The position numbers and the translations under genes were made by a program. 64,000 bases of DNA from Blumeriella jaapii (Eukaryota; Ascomycota; Leotiomycetes; Helotiales; Drepanopezizaceae), in NCBI GenBank assembly GCA_009599575.1, contig VWND01000007.1:939501-1003500 (forward strand), in the 5' to 3' direction. Below, piece by piece: positions 11,990-23,713 of this stretch. How positions within the stretch are numbered: the first letter of the stretch is position 1; each line of letters begins with the position of its first letter. The notes below the pieces were generated by a model that saw only the letters and a list, made by a program, of their open reading frames with translations, ran no database searches and was not told the origin of the DNA.

Positions 11990-12510
11990 CTTGCCTGCTG
12001 TGTATAACTGTAGCGCAAGACCTAGGAACGAGGGTGTTGGGGGCGTTTGTATCTTCGACGGCGTGTGAGGAGAGTCGAACAGAATCTGGAGAAAGGACTG
12101 TGGAGGGAGACGTGAGATGCTCGATTTGTGTAAAGATCGAAATGGTTCCCCAAGGCGAAATCACTGCCCTGCGTGGGGTTGTGAGTGTAAGACTAGCCGA
12201 GTGCGCTAGACATGGGTCCACGGGTCTGTGGAATGGAGCTTCGCAAGCTGCGAGTGCAAGTGGCCTTAAGGCTCAAGGACAGGAGCCAGACCTCACCTCA
12301 CATCACCTTACCACACCAGCGATCGATGTAGGTATCTCTTCGTGTGTACCTCTGCAAATACAACACACTCGCGTGGATTCAATGTGTATTTCGTATGCTA
12401 ATTTCTACTAGCTTCAAGCAAAAGCAACCACAAAGTCGAGGGCAATACGTGGCTTCCCTTAAACAGCAGCGATACCTACCTATCAGCTCCCCCAAGACAC
12501 CAATCCCAGA

Positions 12511-12687
12511 ATGATTTCCGACGACGACCTCTATCGTCTTGCCGTCTTCCTCGGTAGCGCGACCATGATCCTCATCGTCCTCTACCATTTTCTCGAGGTC
12601 AACGCCGTCGAGGAGCCAAAGGTGGACAGTAAGGGCAACCGCATATCCGTCACAGATGTCAAAGCCGCCTCGTCGATAGGGAGATGA
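12511..12687 (+). CDS. OST4: Oligosaccharyltransferase subunit Ost4
   Basis: A single 58-codon exon with one hydrophobic helix. The start MISDDDLYRLAVFLGSATM followed by ILIVLYHF matches the Ost4 family pattern of a short lumenal MISD-x-x-L start, one membrane helix and a YH pair. Yeast Ost4 has only 36 residues (family knowledge); here a hydrophilic tail of about 25 residues follows the helix. Ost4 stabilises the Ost3/6-Stt3 subcomplex for N-glycosylation in the ER membrane. It is small enough to be missed by ORF length cut-offs. It lies about 520 bases from the divergently transcribed TMA46 start. A stop-free continuation or intron after the helix cannot be excluded, but the simple reading is consistent. 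Confidence 0.88.
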   Translation: MISDDDLYRLAVFLGSATMILIVLYHFLEVNAVEEPKVDSKGNRISVTDVKAASSIGR

Positions 12688-13662
12688 GTGGAGAGCAGGA
12701 GATTCGGCAGCTGAGAGGATTTGAGGACCAGATGGCAAAGGGCGCGGCTGGAATGTACTGGGAATGGCAGCAACATGGCGTTATGGGATTCGTCTCGAGT
12801 TGATGTAACAATTGGCATGGGACTTCAGTCTAGGACCGGCCTACAAGGCGGAGAGACACACTCGCGGTCGTAGCTACAAGGAACGATGAATCTGGTCAGT
12901 TGTAGAACATCACATCAGTCAATGAACGCTTGACCAACACATCCTGGATGACGAATATCTACTGGTGGAACCTGCCTGGCTAATGGAGTCTCCGGTCTGC
13001 CTACAACTTCTGCTTTGAACGCAGCGGCCCCTTTTGAGGCAGGAGTTGTGCTGAGTACATGCCATGCCAAAGGGATTGATGTCTGAGAAGTCAGGGGATT
13101 TTCTAACAATAACGTCTGCCATTGATCCATAGATAATCAATCGAGTTGTCGTCGAACGAGCATTATGTATTCAACCGTCTAAATACCAGAAGCGCGTCTC
13201 GTACAAACGCGAGGCTCTGATCCCCACGATTCTGAGTAGCCATGTCACGTGCTGGAGTAAAAATACCTATGACTCATCCAGCCTAGCGCAGAACCCGACC
13301 GCGTTCTCCTTTGTCCTCCGTTCCCTTCTCTCAATCCTTCATCCTTCTTCATCCATCGCCCAACTCCCCCCCCACCCCCACAACCACAGCCAACTTCATT
13401 TCTCCACACATTCTCTCGAGTTCTTCAACTCGCGAACTCGCGATACTTTTGCGCGCGCATCCAACTTCGACCGCCGCACACTCCTTGCCGTGTTTTGTCG
13501 CGACACAGCCTCAGCCCCTCGCGAATCAAGTCGATTCAAAGCCTCATCATCCCTCACGCCTCGTCTTGCTGTCGAAGCACACTCTGCCCTGTTCGATTGA
13601 TCCTAACGGTTCAATATCATCAACCAGTCTCTCACCCCTCCACCATCTCAGCAACCGTCAAG
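12688..13662. other. Intergenic spacer and YRA1 promoter/leader
   Basis: No gene seen. From about 13320 the strand becomes strongly pyrimidine-rich (CCTTC, CCCCCCC, CATCC strings) up to the ATG at 13663, typical of a long 5' leader of a highly expressed fungal gene. Confidence 0.6.
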
Positions 13663-15522
13663 ATGTCTGGAAAGCTCGACAAGTCTCTCGATGAGATTCT
13701 CACCACCTCTCGCTCAAACGGCCCCCGCAGAACTGGTCGCGTGGGTGCTCGTCGCTCTGGCCCAACTGCTGCCGCAGTCGCACCGGTTGGTGGTGTCAAG
13801 AAGAATGCCCGCACTGGCAGAGCTGCTGCCAAGCCCATTCCCACTGGACCCTCCGGCAGCGGTGGTGGTGAAGGAAAGATTCAAGTCAGCGGATTCGTAA
13901 GTTATCTCGTGTCGCGCACTATGGACCTGCGCTAATCTTGCATCAGCCCAAGGATATCACGGAGCCCATGATCAAGGTATGTTACCGATGAGGCTATCCA
14001 AGTCTTTCGACCTTCGTCGAGACACTTTATCCATACCGAATCTATGACCCACGACATCTCTCGATATCCTTTCTACGATGTTTATTATCCAGTAATTTGA
14101 GGGCCTCGAGCAGACCGACTCTTGCTTTCTTCTGCTTCTTGTGATATTCCTCGAAGCAGACACAAAGCCCAGTCGAGCGCATGTTTGTCTTGCACAAAGC
14201 CTGAGATATTGAGGTAGCCTGGCAAGCACCCGTATCGCATCAAGGCGCAAACACGATGGCGTTGTTTCTTGAAAGACGTTATGTCTCGAAACTTGCACAC
14301 TGGTCTTGGAGAACGTAGCCAGCGAGCTACAGCGAGCGCAGCAGTCGAGCAAGCAGCACAGTACACAGTATACAGTATTCGCGTCTCGGCGATTCCCGAA
14401 AGTTTTCAGGAAGGCTCGATTAGGTCGTCATGGGGTTGGCAAACCTTGATCAGTACATGTCTATTTTGGACATGACCACGCTTTTCGGAGTGGCTGACAG
14501 CTGGGGGCTGGGGGCGGGCTTTTGGGCTTTTCGATCCACCATGAATGTGGTCTGATCTTTGATGGAGTACTGTGGTTCACGGGTATTAAGTTACGACTAC
14601 CGCGAGAATCGTATCGGACCGTGTCACTGGAATTGTACGCGGAAGGATTGTCCAAGTACGAAGGTCTCTAACTGGATTCCGGATACTGGACCTGTTGCGG
14701 TCACTACTAACGCTCGCTGCTCGCTCGCTGTCCCTGAATTTGCTCCTCGGATGAAAGCTCGAAAGAACTGTGGATTTTGTGGATCTTTTCTTTTCTTCCA
14801 GGCCGACCTCGGAAAGCAAATTTGCGCTGTTTCGTTTGAAATGTACGATATCCAGATAACTAACCATATCTTGGACAAATAGGAATACTTCGCCAAGACC
14901 GTCGGAGCTGTTAAGAGAGTCGACCTGTCATATGGACCAAGAGGAGAAAGCAGAGGTGTTGCCGACATTACATTCGTCCGCTCCGATAGCGCCACCAAGG
15001 CTGTCCAGACCTGCAACGGTATTCCTGTTGATGGCAAACCCATCAAGGTAAAAATATCAGCAGTCTTGAATTTGCACCGGTACTGACTGTCACAGGTCTC
15101 GCTGATTCTGGATGCCAACCGGGCCAAGAGCATCCCACCCCCCAAAGGCCTCAGTGAGCGTATCACGTACGTCACCATCCTACTATGTTCATCCACTTTG
15201 ACTAACCACTTTCAAAAGTCTTCCCAAGTCTCAGCCAAAATCAGCTGCAGCAACCAAGACCGCCACTACTGCTGCTCGTGGAGGCAAGACTCGTGGTCGT
15301 GGAGGTCGTGGAGGTGCCCGAAGCGCTCGCCCAGCTAAGAAGACCGCCGAGGAGCTCGACTCTGAGATGGTTGACTACTGGCAAACTGGTGCTACAGCTA
15401 CTGAGGGTGCTGCTGCTGGAACTGCCCAAGCCTCCAACGGAGATGCCAACATGGATGAAGAGATCATGGTATGTTTTGCTTCCATGCTGGTGCCATACAC
15501 AATGTGCTAACTTGTGTAGTAA
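13663..15522 (+). CDS. YRA1: mRNA export adaptor Yra1/ALYREF (RRM protein)
   Basis: Six exons, 13663-13896, 13947-13976, 14883-15047, 15096-15166, 15219-15468 and 15520-15522, encode 250 residues. The N-terminal box LDKSLDEILTTSR is the REF/Aly conserved motif that contacts UAP56/Sub2. An Arg/Gly-rich linker leads to an RRM (about residues 75-155) with RNP1-like GVADITFV. An RGG-rich stretch (GKTRGRGGRGGARSARP) and the C-box-like DSEMVDYW end the protein. It recruits Mex67 to spliced mRNPs in the nucleus. Intron 2 is 906 bp, far longer than the other introns here (48-52 bp), and splits the start of the RRM after a 10-codon exon. The final exon holds only the TAA stop codon. All introns have GTATG/GTAA/GTACG donors, and several have CTAAC branch sites. 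Confidence 0.93.
13977..14882 (+). promoter_or_regulatory. Unusually long YRA1 intron, possible autoregulatory element
   Basis: A 906-bp intron with a GTATGT donor, an ACTAAC branch site about 20 bases before the CAAATAG acceptor, and no convincing internal gene. Yeast YRA1 also carries an exceptional intron of about 770 bases whose inefficient splicing autoregulates the gene (established knowledge). A similar role here is inference from position and size. Confidence 0.5.
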
Positions 15523-16329
15523 AATTCTTCTCCTTTACTGAGACTTTGCTACTTCTCATACAAGTCGGACATGAACTTGCGCAAGAGAAACGAGCATGAG
15601 ATCGTCTTAGGGAAATTTGAGCATGTCTCGAAGTGTGTTAATGATTATGCGTCAAACTCTGGGTTTTGATCGAGTGGCTTGCATCAAAGGAGGGCTTGAA
15701 ATTGGAGCGTAATACTGCGATGCGTCCGCAGTTGAATTGGCTCTTCGTCTCTGTATTCCAGGTTTGGCGGTTTAGGGCGCCAACATTGAAATGATATGCA
15801 TTGATGCAAACAGGGTTTTGGTTGTACATGATAAGTTGTCTATGTGATTTATCAGAATTGAGTTACTGTTGTTTGTATGCTGGCACAGCTGCCGAATCAT
15901 GCATTTAAATTCGGATCTTGTATTTTCTCTGTTCTCCCACTTCTGCTCTGTATCTCTTGCAATCATTGCCAGGGGTTGCTCTAATTCGGGTAATTTTTTG
16001 GATTCAAATGAACACGAGGTCTATTACAGTACAGTAACATGCCATTGACCCGACCGAGCCATCCGCAGAATGCATACACACGCGGCCAGACAGGTAACAG
16101 CTATTATGGTGAGACATGAATTCTGATGTAACCATGAAACTAGACCTGACTGTGGTTCAACCTGAAAAGATCGGCTACAGCTGTACCTTGAAAGTTTTGA
16201 GCGCTGTACAGAGAGTCCAATATTCATGCTCCATAAGTCCAGGCAGTCAGGAGGGCCTTAACTCACGAGGCGCCCGGCTCTTTTATCGCATTGGCTGTTT
16301 TCTCGAAACTCGTTGATCTGTTGCTGATA
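15523..16329. other. Spacer, no gene seen
   Basis: YRA1 3' flank. It contains a short ACAGTACAGTA palindromic motif near 16026 and no supported coding frame. Confidence 0.55.
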
Positions 16330-17895
16330 CATACCTATCAGGACGAGAGCACCCAATATGCCTGTCGGTGATCTTAGACGGCAACATCATCCAGTACGTT
16401 TCAGACCGGAAATTCCGCTGTCGAAGATCTTGGCTGACTTGATGTTTCCAGCCGTACTATGACCGATGACTTGTCTGGCAAACCTATCCTCGATCTTCCA
16501 ATTGATCCCAGATCTGTTAAGCAGTTCATCGCAATTAATTAGAAGCTCTTCTGTATCTAGTGGTAGAATCACGTCTAGCCGAACTGAGTGACATGCATTC
16601 TGACAAAGGGAATCAACGCAGTAAATTACAGAATCCAATCTGCCAGCTCAATCGCGAGAGAGGCAGTATGTTTACTATATCCCACTGTTGTTATGTTCAC
16701 TGGCCTTGTAAGGTTGACAGCCATTGCGGATCTTATTGTGCCACAGATCATAGTATTCCCAAGTCCTGATGTACAGAATGCCGAGCTTTAAGCCTAATGG
16801 CTTCTAGGCTCTCTTGAGCTTTCCATAGCGAGTCCTCAGCATAGTGGCGCGCATAGACTTGCTGATAGAACCTGCAGGGCTCAATCTCTGGGTCAAGGAT
16901 AAGAGAGGAGGTACTTACGATGCAGTCGTGAACGATGATAATACCTGCCATAACTGTTTTGAGCCTGAGGGTCTCTGGAAAATCCGCGTTTGTGGTCATA
17001 TGTTTTGTCGCACGTGTCTCGAGCCAAGCATACAACAAGGCCTTGAGTAGGACGACTACGACAAGATTGGAGTGAGCGATCTGGCCCCCATGGAATTTGG
17101 AAGTGTATGCTGATATTCCAGGTGATGGGGCTGTGCCCTAGTTGCTCTGCGCCATTCGAAGAGGTTAAACCCACTCAGGCTTAGAAGTCGAACGATCCAG
17201 AAAACAGGGCCACAGAAGTCTTCTACCAGGCTACCAGAAAAAGTAGATATGCCCGGGGACTCCGACCGTCTCCTGATTCCAACCAAAAACGTCTTAGATA
17301 ATGGCTTGAACGCTTCGATCAGCGCGAGATCCGGATTTTGCCTAGTGCCGTCAGCCAACAAGTCCTAAAATGGACCACGAATATACCTGACGACAAAACG
17401 ATGATTCTCACCCAGTTCCGGAAAAACCCAGTCATGATGGGATGTATGCTCAAGAAAGACCACGATGACTTTGTTTACTTCTCGGTAAGAAGACCAAATC
17501 TGAATAAGTACCGCAGAACTAAAAATTGTCTACAAGGATATGACCGCAAATCAACACGACAAGGCTAAGGCCGACTCCGAAACTGATCCCCTTGTCAAAG
17601 TCATGGTATTGGGGCTGAAATGCGGCGGCATAGGATTAGCTAATCTTGACCTGTGCTAATCGGCTAATCATCACGTCTGTAAACTTGTATCTTACTGTTA
17701 ACATGTGCTGACAAATTTAGGGCTGGTGGGACGTTGGCATGTATTTCGATGCTCACAGTTCTAATATTTTATTAGCACTGACCAAGACTCAGAGATGATC
17801 TGGTCTTTGGTCGTTTCTCTCGAATCCCCCAGAAGAAGGAAACTTATTATGTGAATCTATTTGTCCAAGACACTGCCGATTTCAGAACAATCCCT
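16330..17895 (+). pseudogene. Decayed RING/SNF2 helicase (Rad5/HLTF-like)
   Basis: Fragments of a Rad16/HLTF-type ATPase occur in the right order but in different frames with stops between. They are a GKPILDLP piece (about 16476), a RING finger with CHNC...CGHMFCRTCL (about 16940-17035), a second Cys pair CPSC (about 17137), and a helicase C-terminal start (WTTNIPDDKTMILTQFRKNP, about 17370). Then come VLGLKCGGIGL (about 17607), a TCANR piece one base out of frame (about 17650) and VFGRFSRIPQKKETYYVNLF (about 17801). The motif VI region, normally R-x-x-R-x-GQ, reads SRIPQ. The N-terminal ATPase lobe is not seen. These enzymes remodel chromatin or replication forks, and fungal genomes hold many non-essential relatives. 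Some gaps may be introns, but the frameshift at 17650 and the stops argue for a dead copy. Confidence 0.7.
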
Positions 17896-18760
17896 GAACG
17901 TAAGTCTCTGTTTGAAGACACAGACAGTAAGCTAACCAGTAGCAAAGTACAGAGAAAGATATAATCTATGGTCAGTAGTGCTATGATGCAGGATAAACCA
18001 ATCAAATTTTCTGATAAGATTTCTAAGGGTGGAGTCGAAGGTATGAATTTACCGTGCTGCTATGTACCTCTCAACTTGCTGACATAAGGACATCGAGAAT
18101 TCCGAACAATTTTTGGCTAGATTTAAAGCGTTTATCGAAGTAAATCGAGATGGCCATGATTGTTGAAACGGATACATGAAGATAATCACCCGAGCTGTTC
18201 TCTCATTTCATCTCCTCCTGGTCCTCTCAGCTTCGGGAAGTTCAACGAGCGGTATGGACTTCCATCTAGAATAAGTTCCCAATGGCTATTGCAACTTGCA
18301 TTTTATCGACTGGCTGACAATTTCACAATCAACCAGAATTGCTAGGACAACTACTACGGTTTTGCTAGTCTTTCGGATTTCTTCGGTACATTGCAATGAT
18401 CTTTACACCTCAACAGCAGCTGCGACTAAAGCAAATTGTCTTTGGACAGCTGGAGAGTTAACGAAATTAATCAAGACCTAGATTTGCAAGATGCGAATCA
18501 ATAGGTGAGGCACCCCAGCTTCTGGCGGCTACATAACTGTGCTCCGAAGTCGATTGAAACATGTATCGTCTACTACCTCAATCTCCATACCACATTCACA
18601 ATAACAACCCAACATATCGCCTCGGTCCTCTTTCCGGCCCTAATTTATGAGCGGATTAGTATCTGCTACATCGAGAACGGATTCCAAGAAAGGGAAAGAC
18701 CCGGCTTAGGAGAATCTCAAGAGATTCATTCTAGAAACCATGGCCCCCCCCAGTACTTAC
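17896..18760. other. Spacer, no recognisable gene
   Basis: AT-moderate DNA with short frames only. It may include eroded flank of the helicase remnant. Confidence 0.5.
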
Positions 18761-18984
18761 AGGAACCGGTACAACCCGCATCAATGCCTCTTCTGTCGGC
18801 GGAGATGCACCATGTTGCAAGTTTGCGTGCACATATCCAACATCCGGAAAGCGATGCAGTTGCTCTGGCTTGAGCAGCATGGCAGCTGCCAGCGTAGGGA
18901 CGGGCGCATCGCCCCCAATCTCGTAGTAAAAGCCGGCATCTTCATCGAAGTATCGAAAGAATTGACGGCATTCTGGCGTGCACG
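18761..18984 (-). pseudogene. Exon-like fragment of an unknown protein
   Basis: On the minus strand an acceptor-like TATCAG precedes an open frame containing CRQFFRYFDEDAGFYYEIGG and then LLKPEQLHRFPDVGYVHANL. It ends at a perfect GTAAGT donor at 18760. The amino-acid mix looks like real globular protein and the flanking splice signals fit. In another frame just upstream (18985-19170) a second protein-like segment (AYFWAFLNDEAWTAEFENQ) is found. No start, stop or family could be assigned, so this is probably a gene remnant or an unannotated spliced gene. Confidence 0.35.
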
Positions 18985-19180
18985 CTGATAATCAATCCAC
19001 TCTGGGCATGTCCGCATAACTTTCGATATTGGATCGGAGTGCGCTTCTGGGCCTTTCCCCGCGGCTTTCGTGGCCTGATTTTCGAACTCGGCCGTCCATG
19101 CCTCGTCGTTGAGGAACGCCCAAAAATAGGCTTGGCTATAGACTCAAACACCAAAACCATTTGTATCCGGTGGCGCAGAT

Positions 19181-19401
19181 GGCATAGTGGTTGCACTCTG
19201 TAAGATTCAATCCGGTGTGCTGGGAAATAATGAATTGGTCAACAAAACACTCACGACAGGCGGATAAAAATGAAAACCCATTTCAGAGGCTTTTCTTCCT
19301 CCACTTCGGTAGGGGTTTGTTACATACGACAAGCGGATAAAAACGAAAACCCATTTCAGAGGCTTTTCTTCCCCCACTTCGGTGGGGGTTTGTTTTGCTA
19401 A

Positions 19402-19435
<34 letters not shown>

Positions 19436-19500
19436 ATTTGGTCTTTTATTTCTTGTTTTTTTAAGGTGTCTTTTTGGGAGGACGTTAAGTAAAAAAAAAA
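19181..19500. repeat. Tandem pair of a UUCG-hairpin repeat with T-rich tail
   Basis: A unit of about 73 bases stands twice (about 19253-19325 and 19326-19400). Each copy ends in a stem-loop with a TTCG tetraloop (CCCCCAC-TTCG-GTGGGGG in copy 2) and then TTTGTTTT. Copy 1 carries transitions that weaken the stem. A long T-run, an A-run and a second A-run follow (19405-19500). Just upstream, TGGCATAGTGG and GATTCAATCC resemble Pol III A and B boxes but lie closer together than in a tRNA. It could be a SINE-like or small-RNA-derived repeat. Confidence 0.45.
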
Positions 19501-20429
19501 AGGACAGTCATGATAAACAGTAAGCTGTCTGCATTGGCAATATCAAGGTATTCTTGAAAGCATTCAGTTACAGTACACTGTGACTGGAACGCGTATACGG
19601 AGTACGTATACGGAGTACGTATGGATGCTCTCCACGCTGGCCACCGCGCTGTCGACATACGCGTTCCTAGCAAGCATCATGAGAGTCGCGTTCGCGCGGG
19701 CAGTGGTATTCCGGATGCCATCTTGACATCCGACGAGGAAGGGCGCATCGAGGTTCGCAGTCGAACGGGGAATCGTGAAGTCTCGTACAGTACGTGCAAG
19801 AACACCTCTAGTGTCAGCAGAGAAATGATTGCTGCAAGCACCTTCCAGTGAGTTGCTACAGCAACACATGGACCAACTCACGGACGGGATTCGACCATCG
19901 CGGGCGTAGACAAGGCATTGAATGTTTAGGATGTCATGATTGTTGTCTGTCCCACTCGCCTACAGCACAAAAAAGCACGTAAGCAGGATATCGATATCCA
20001 AAGGGGTCAACTGCTAAGACATTTTTACGGCTTCAAGGTCACTATATCTCTATCCGCAGTGGTTTGACGTTCCCGTAAAGATGTCTCTCTTCCGAAACTT
20101 AAGATTTACTGCCAAGCTCACAGCAAAGAACATCATTAATTTCATTAATTAGGTAATCTCTCTCACACGAACAACAACAAGCATTGGATATAAACAAGCG
20201 TTTTCTATTCGTTGCCAACTTGATGTGGTCAACAGTGAAAGTTTGCGGCCTAGAATGCTAGTGCTCCTCTTTGTCTAAGTACAGTGTTCCCTGAAGATAT
20301 ATATATATATCTATCATCTCAATGGCTTGGCTACCTGATCATCCTCTTGGCTCAATCTGAACACGTGCAATTTTCAATTATCGCTTTTTCTCCCCTTGTT
20401 TATCAACTCTCTCCTGACGTCGCCTAAGC
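19501..20429. other. Spacer upstream of the GT90 gene
   Basis: Contains a short tandem repeat (GTATACGGAGTAC, three rounds, about 19590-19622) and a TATATATATA patch (about 20300). No supported gene. Confidence 0.5.
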
Positions 20430-23020
20430 ATGGGAAGCAGAATATCATCCTGCATCAATACGGCTACTGGGGCGGGCGCGGTGGCCGTCGTATGGGCAGC
20501 ACTGGCACAACATCTATCGAGCAAGCAATCCGAGCTCTGTTCCGAAATCTGTTGTTGGGCAATACTGCCATTGCTCATCAGGGCTTCTAGGCGATCTGAA
20601 CATGACACCTTTCCAGCACCCGATTCGATTGGAAAGGCATCGTCGCACCGCTCGTATTCGGTATCGCTCTGGGTGGTTGCGCTTTGTCTTGCAGCTACAT
20701 CTTGGTACGTAAGCGAGTTTGGTACGATTGAACTTTTGGTGAGTGCGTTCAGCCAGTTGTACAGCTTTGTGTCGGAACTGATGATCTACAGCCAGTGTTA
20801 GCTCCCCTTCTGCTGGTCGTTGAGAAAGGCCTCTGGTCTAGTCACAAGACTTTAAGACAAGCTGATCATCAGTGGATTTCGCCGCCGAGTAGTGATGTCT
20901 GGGTTACCGCTTTGATAGCCTTTACCTCGATCTTCTTTCTATCAGACTGGAGCTTACGAGGATGTGTGCTCTCTATGCTCCCCGTTGCTTGTATCCTTCT
21001 CATCTATGTTGCTCTCATACCAAGAATCGTTGAGGACAGCTTTCGACTGCCGCAAATTGACATCAACGAAACTATCATTCCAATCTCATGTCGAACGCTT
21101 CTCATCTTAATGGCTACACTATGCATACAGATGACTCTCTATGGGTTTCCCAACGGCTTTCTTTTACCCTCATTGTTATCTGGCCTCGCCAAGGTTTTAT
21201 CGCGGTACTGGACTATTCGAGCGGTGTGTTGCCCTCTTCCCAATAAACGAATGCGAATCTAATCGCATTTCGTCTAGGCTCAACAGAGTACGTGGTCAGT
21301 GGCACCCAGGATTGCGATATTCGGGGTCATGTCTACACGCAATCCATACATGGAGTCTTCAGGACTTCAGTGTCTCCTTAACGTCACGGCGTCCTTCCTA
21401 GCTCTTGTTCAAATGATCTACTTCTACCCAAAGCAAGCGAAGTATAAATCGGCTCTTTGGGCCTTGCTCCTCATACCAGTTGTGCCCTACGTTGCAAACA
21501 TGATAGCGATCAGACGAGCAGAACTTTCAGCGTCATCTAGTTTTGACGGCTCTCCCAAACATCCCGTGGAAGCCCTGATTGAACATGCGAAGGCAGACTT
21601 TTCATCTCTTGTTGAAGGGCAATCCCAAAACTACACAGCTGCTCACGATGAATATCGACGACGATACTCCATGAGTCCACCTCCAGGCTTCGAAGCGTGG
21701 TACAACTTCGCGGTGCAACATGAATCAGCTATCATTGACGATTTCGACGTTATGTACGGATCGATTTCACCTTTTTGGAAACTTAGTGGGATGGAGGTTC
21801 GCGCTACGATGGGCAAGGCGCGAGACTTGCCAAACATCGACCTATGGAACTGCCATTTCCTCGGCGAAACTGCTGAGACCCGCTGCAGCCACCCATCCCG
21901 TACAAATGATAGGCATCTCACCGTTTCTATCAACAACGTTCTCGGAGGCTTGCGGGGGTTGTTACCAAATCTCACTTTCCTTGTGAACCACCTCGATGAA
22001 CCACGGGTTTTGGTTCCCGCCGCGTCGCAATTCGTGGTTACAGATATGCCGCAGACCCCGAATTGGGACGCAATTACGAAATTCTGCGACGCTCGGAAGA
22101 GCCGCGAGAGCTCTCCTTTGGACCGTGGAGTTGAGCTTCTCAACATGTCTTTCGTCGCAGATGCCCGTCTGGCCAAAGACCTTTGTCGACATCCCGAGTA
22201 CCGCTCCATGCACGGCCTTCTCATGAGCCCTACATCCTTCAAGCTGATCGAAGGCTCGGTACCGGTATTGTCGACTGGTACGCTGTCGACGATGGGAGAC
22301 GTGCTGTTTCCGAGCCCGGCTTACAACGAGTCTGGCTTTCGTTACGATGAGTCCCACGATCTCGAGTGGGAGAAGAAGAGCAATCATCTGTACTGGGCAG
22401 GCTCCACCACTGGTGGCTTTGCCGAAGACGACGGATGGCAGCACTTCCAGCGACAGAGGTTTGTGGCATTGGCCCAGAATCTGCAGGGAAAACAGCATCA
22501 GCACCTACAGACGAGAGACGGCGTAGTGCACCGCGTGGCGTCGCCATTCCTCAATCGCAAAGCATTCGACGTCAGCTTCACCAAGATCTTCCAGTGTGCT
22601 CGGAAGCCCTGCAGGGACGAGAGCGCATACTTTCACACTACGTCCTGGGCCGACAAGGACAAAGCCCTCCAATCGAGACTCGTCTTCGACATCGACGGGA
22701 ACGGCATCAGCGGTCGGTACTACAAGCTCCTGGCGTCGCGGTCGCTTCCATTGAAACACACGCTCTTGCGCGAGTGGCACGACGACCGCCTGGTGCCGTG
22801 GGTGCACTACGTGCCGGTCAGCCAAGGCATGGACGAGCTGCCCGAGCTTGTGCTATATCTCACGTCGACCAAGCCGGGGCAGCGGCACGCGAAAGACATG
22901 GCCGACCAGGGTCGGGAATGGTTCTCCAAGGCCCTTCGCGATGTGGATTCGAGCATCTACATGTACCGACTGTTGTTGGAGCTGGCCAGGTTACAGGATC
23001 CAGACAGAGAGGCCGTGTGA
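20430..23020 (+). CDS. Membrane-anchored GT90 (CAP10-type) glycosyltransferase
   Basis: Three exons, 20430-20738, 20792-21223 and 21278-23020, joined by 53- and 54-bp introns in phase 0, encode 827 residues. The N-terminal third contains several hydrophobic helices (for example around VSLWVVALCLAATSW, VWVTALIAFTSIFFLSDW, GCVLSMLPVACILLIYVALI and WALLLIPVVPYVANMIAI), so this is a multi-pass membrane region. The soluble C-terminal part from about residue 340 is the CAP10/GT90 domain. It includes NHLDEPRVLVP, FKLIEGSVPVLSTGTLSTM and the conserved end GRYYKLLASRSLPLKHTLLREWHDDRLVPWVHYVPV. GT90 enzymes include Cryptococcus Cap10/Cxt1 xylosyltransferases and animal POGLUT1 (family knowledge). The donor and acceptor here are unknown. 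The frame is intact. It is convergent with the P450 gene. Confidence 0.88.
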
Positions 23021-23713
23021 CGGGTGCGGCGTGGGCGGTGACTTGCTGGGCACATCTTGTGCTGCCGCTCTGTTGGCCACGCAGCCCGTCGGAAATCGTG
23101 GTTGGGCGCCCATTGTAGTTGTTGTACTGCAATGCCTGATGGCTGCATGATGATTGCATCCCTGGGCTACGGATGGCAGACGACCGATCGAAAATGCCGA
23201 TTCTGGTGCCTGGCCGTGTTTCCAGAATGTATCCCTCAGCTATGGTCACAAGGTGAGGTCTGGAAAAAGAAGTGATCAGCGAGTGTCGGTAACGCGACAT
23301 CCTTGGAAGTGTGATATTGCAAGCAGCGATGGATGTTCAGATATCTGTGGATGGATATACAAGATGCGTTTGGTCGCTGGTCAACGGCATTCCGAGGCCA
23401 ATGCGGTTGGATGATCAATAGTGGATGGGACAGGCTTGCCTACCTGCCAAACTTTGGTGGCGCTCATAACAATGTGGAATTTCTCCTCAAGGCAAGACGC
23501 ACGCTCAAATTACATTGCTGTTGCTTTTGGTCAAATTTGTACCTGACTAGGCATGACATACCGGTCAGGGTGAGCTTTCTTCTTCTCGCTTATACCTTTA
23601 TCTGAGAAGGTTAAGTCCAAGGCCAGAAAATCGAATCTCTAACTTGAGCTACTGCTTCCCTCGATGTTTGTAGATGTGAGCTGTTTCTACGCCAGATGAC
23701 CGCTGCCCATCAC
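23021..23713. other. Convergent 3' spacer
   Basis: Lies between the 3' ends of the GT90 and P450 genes. No coding feature supported. Confidence 0.6.
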
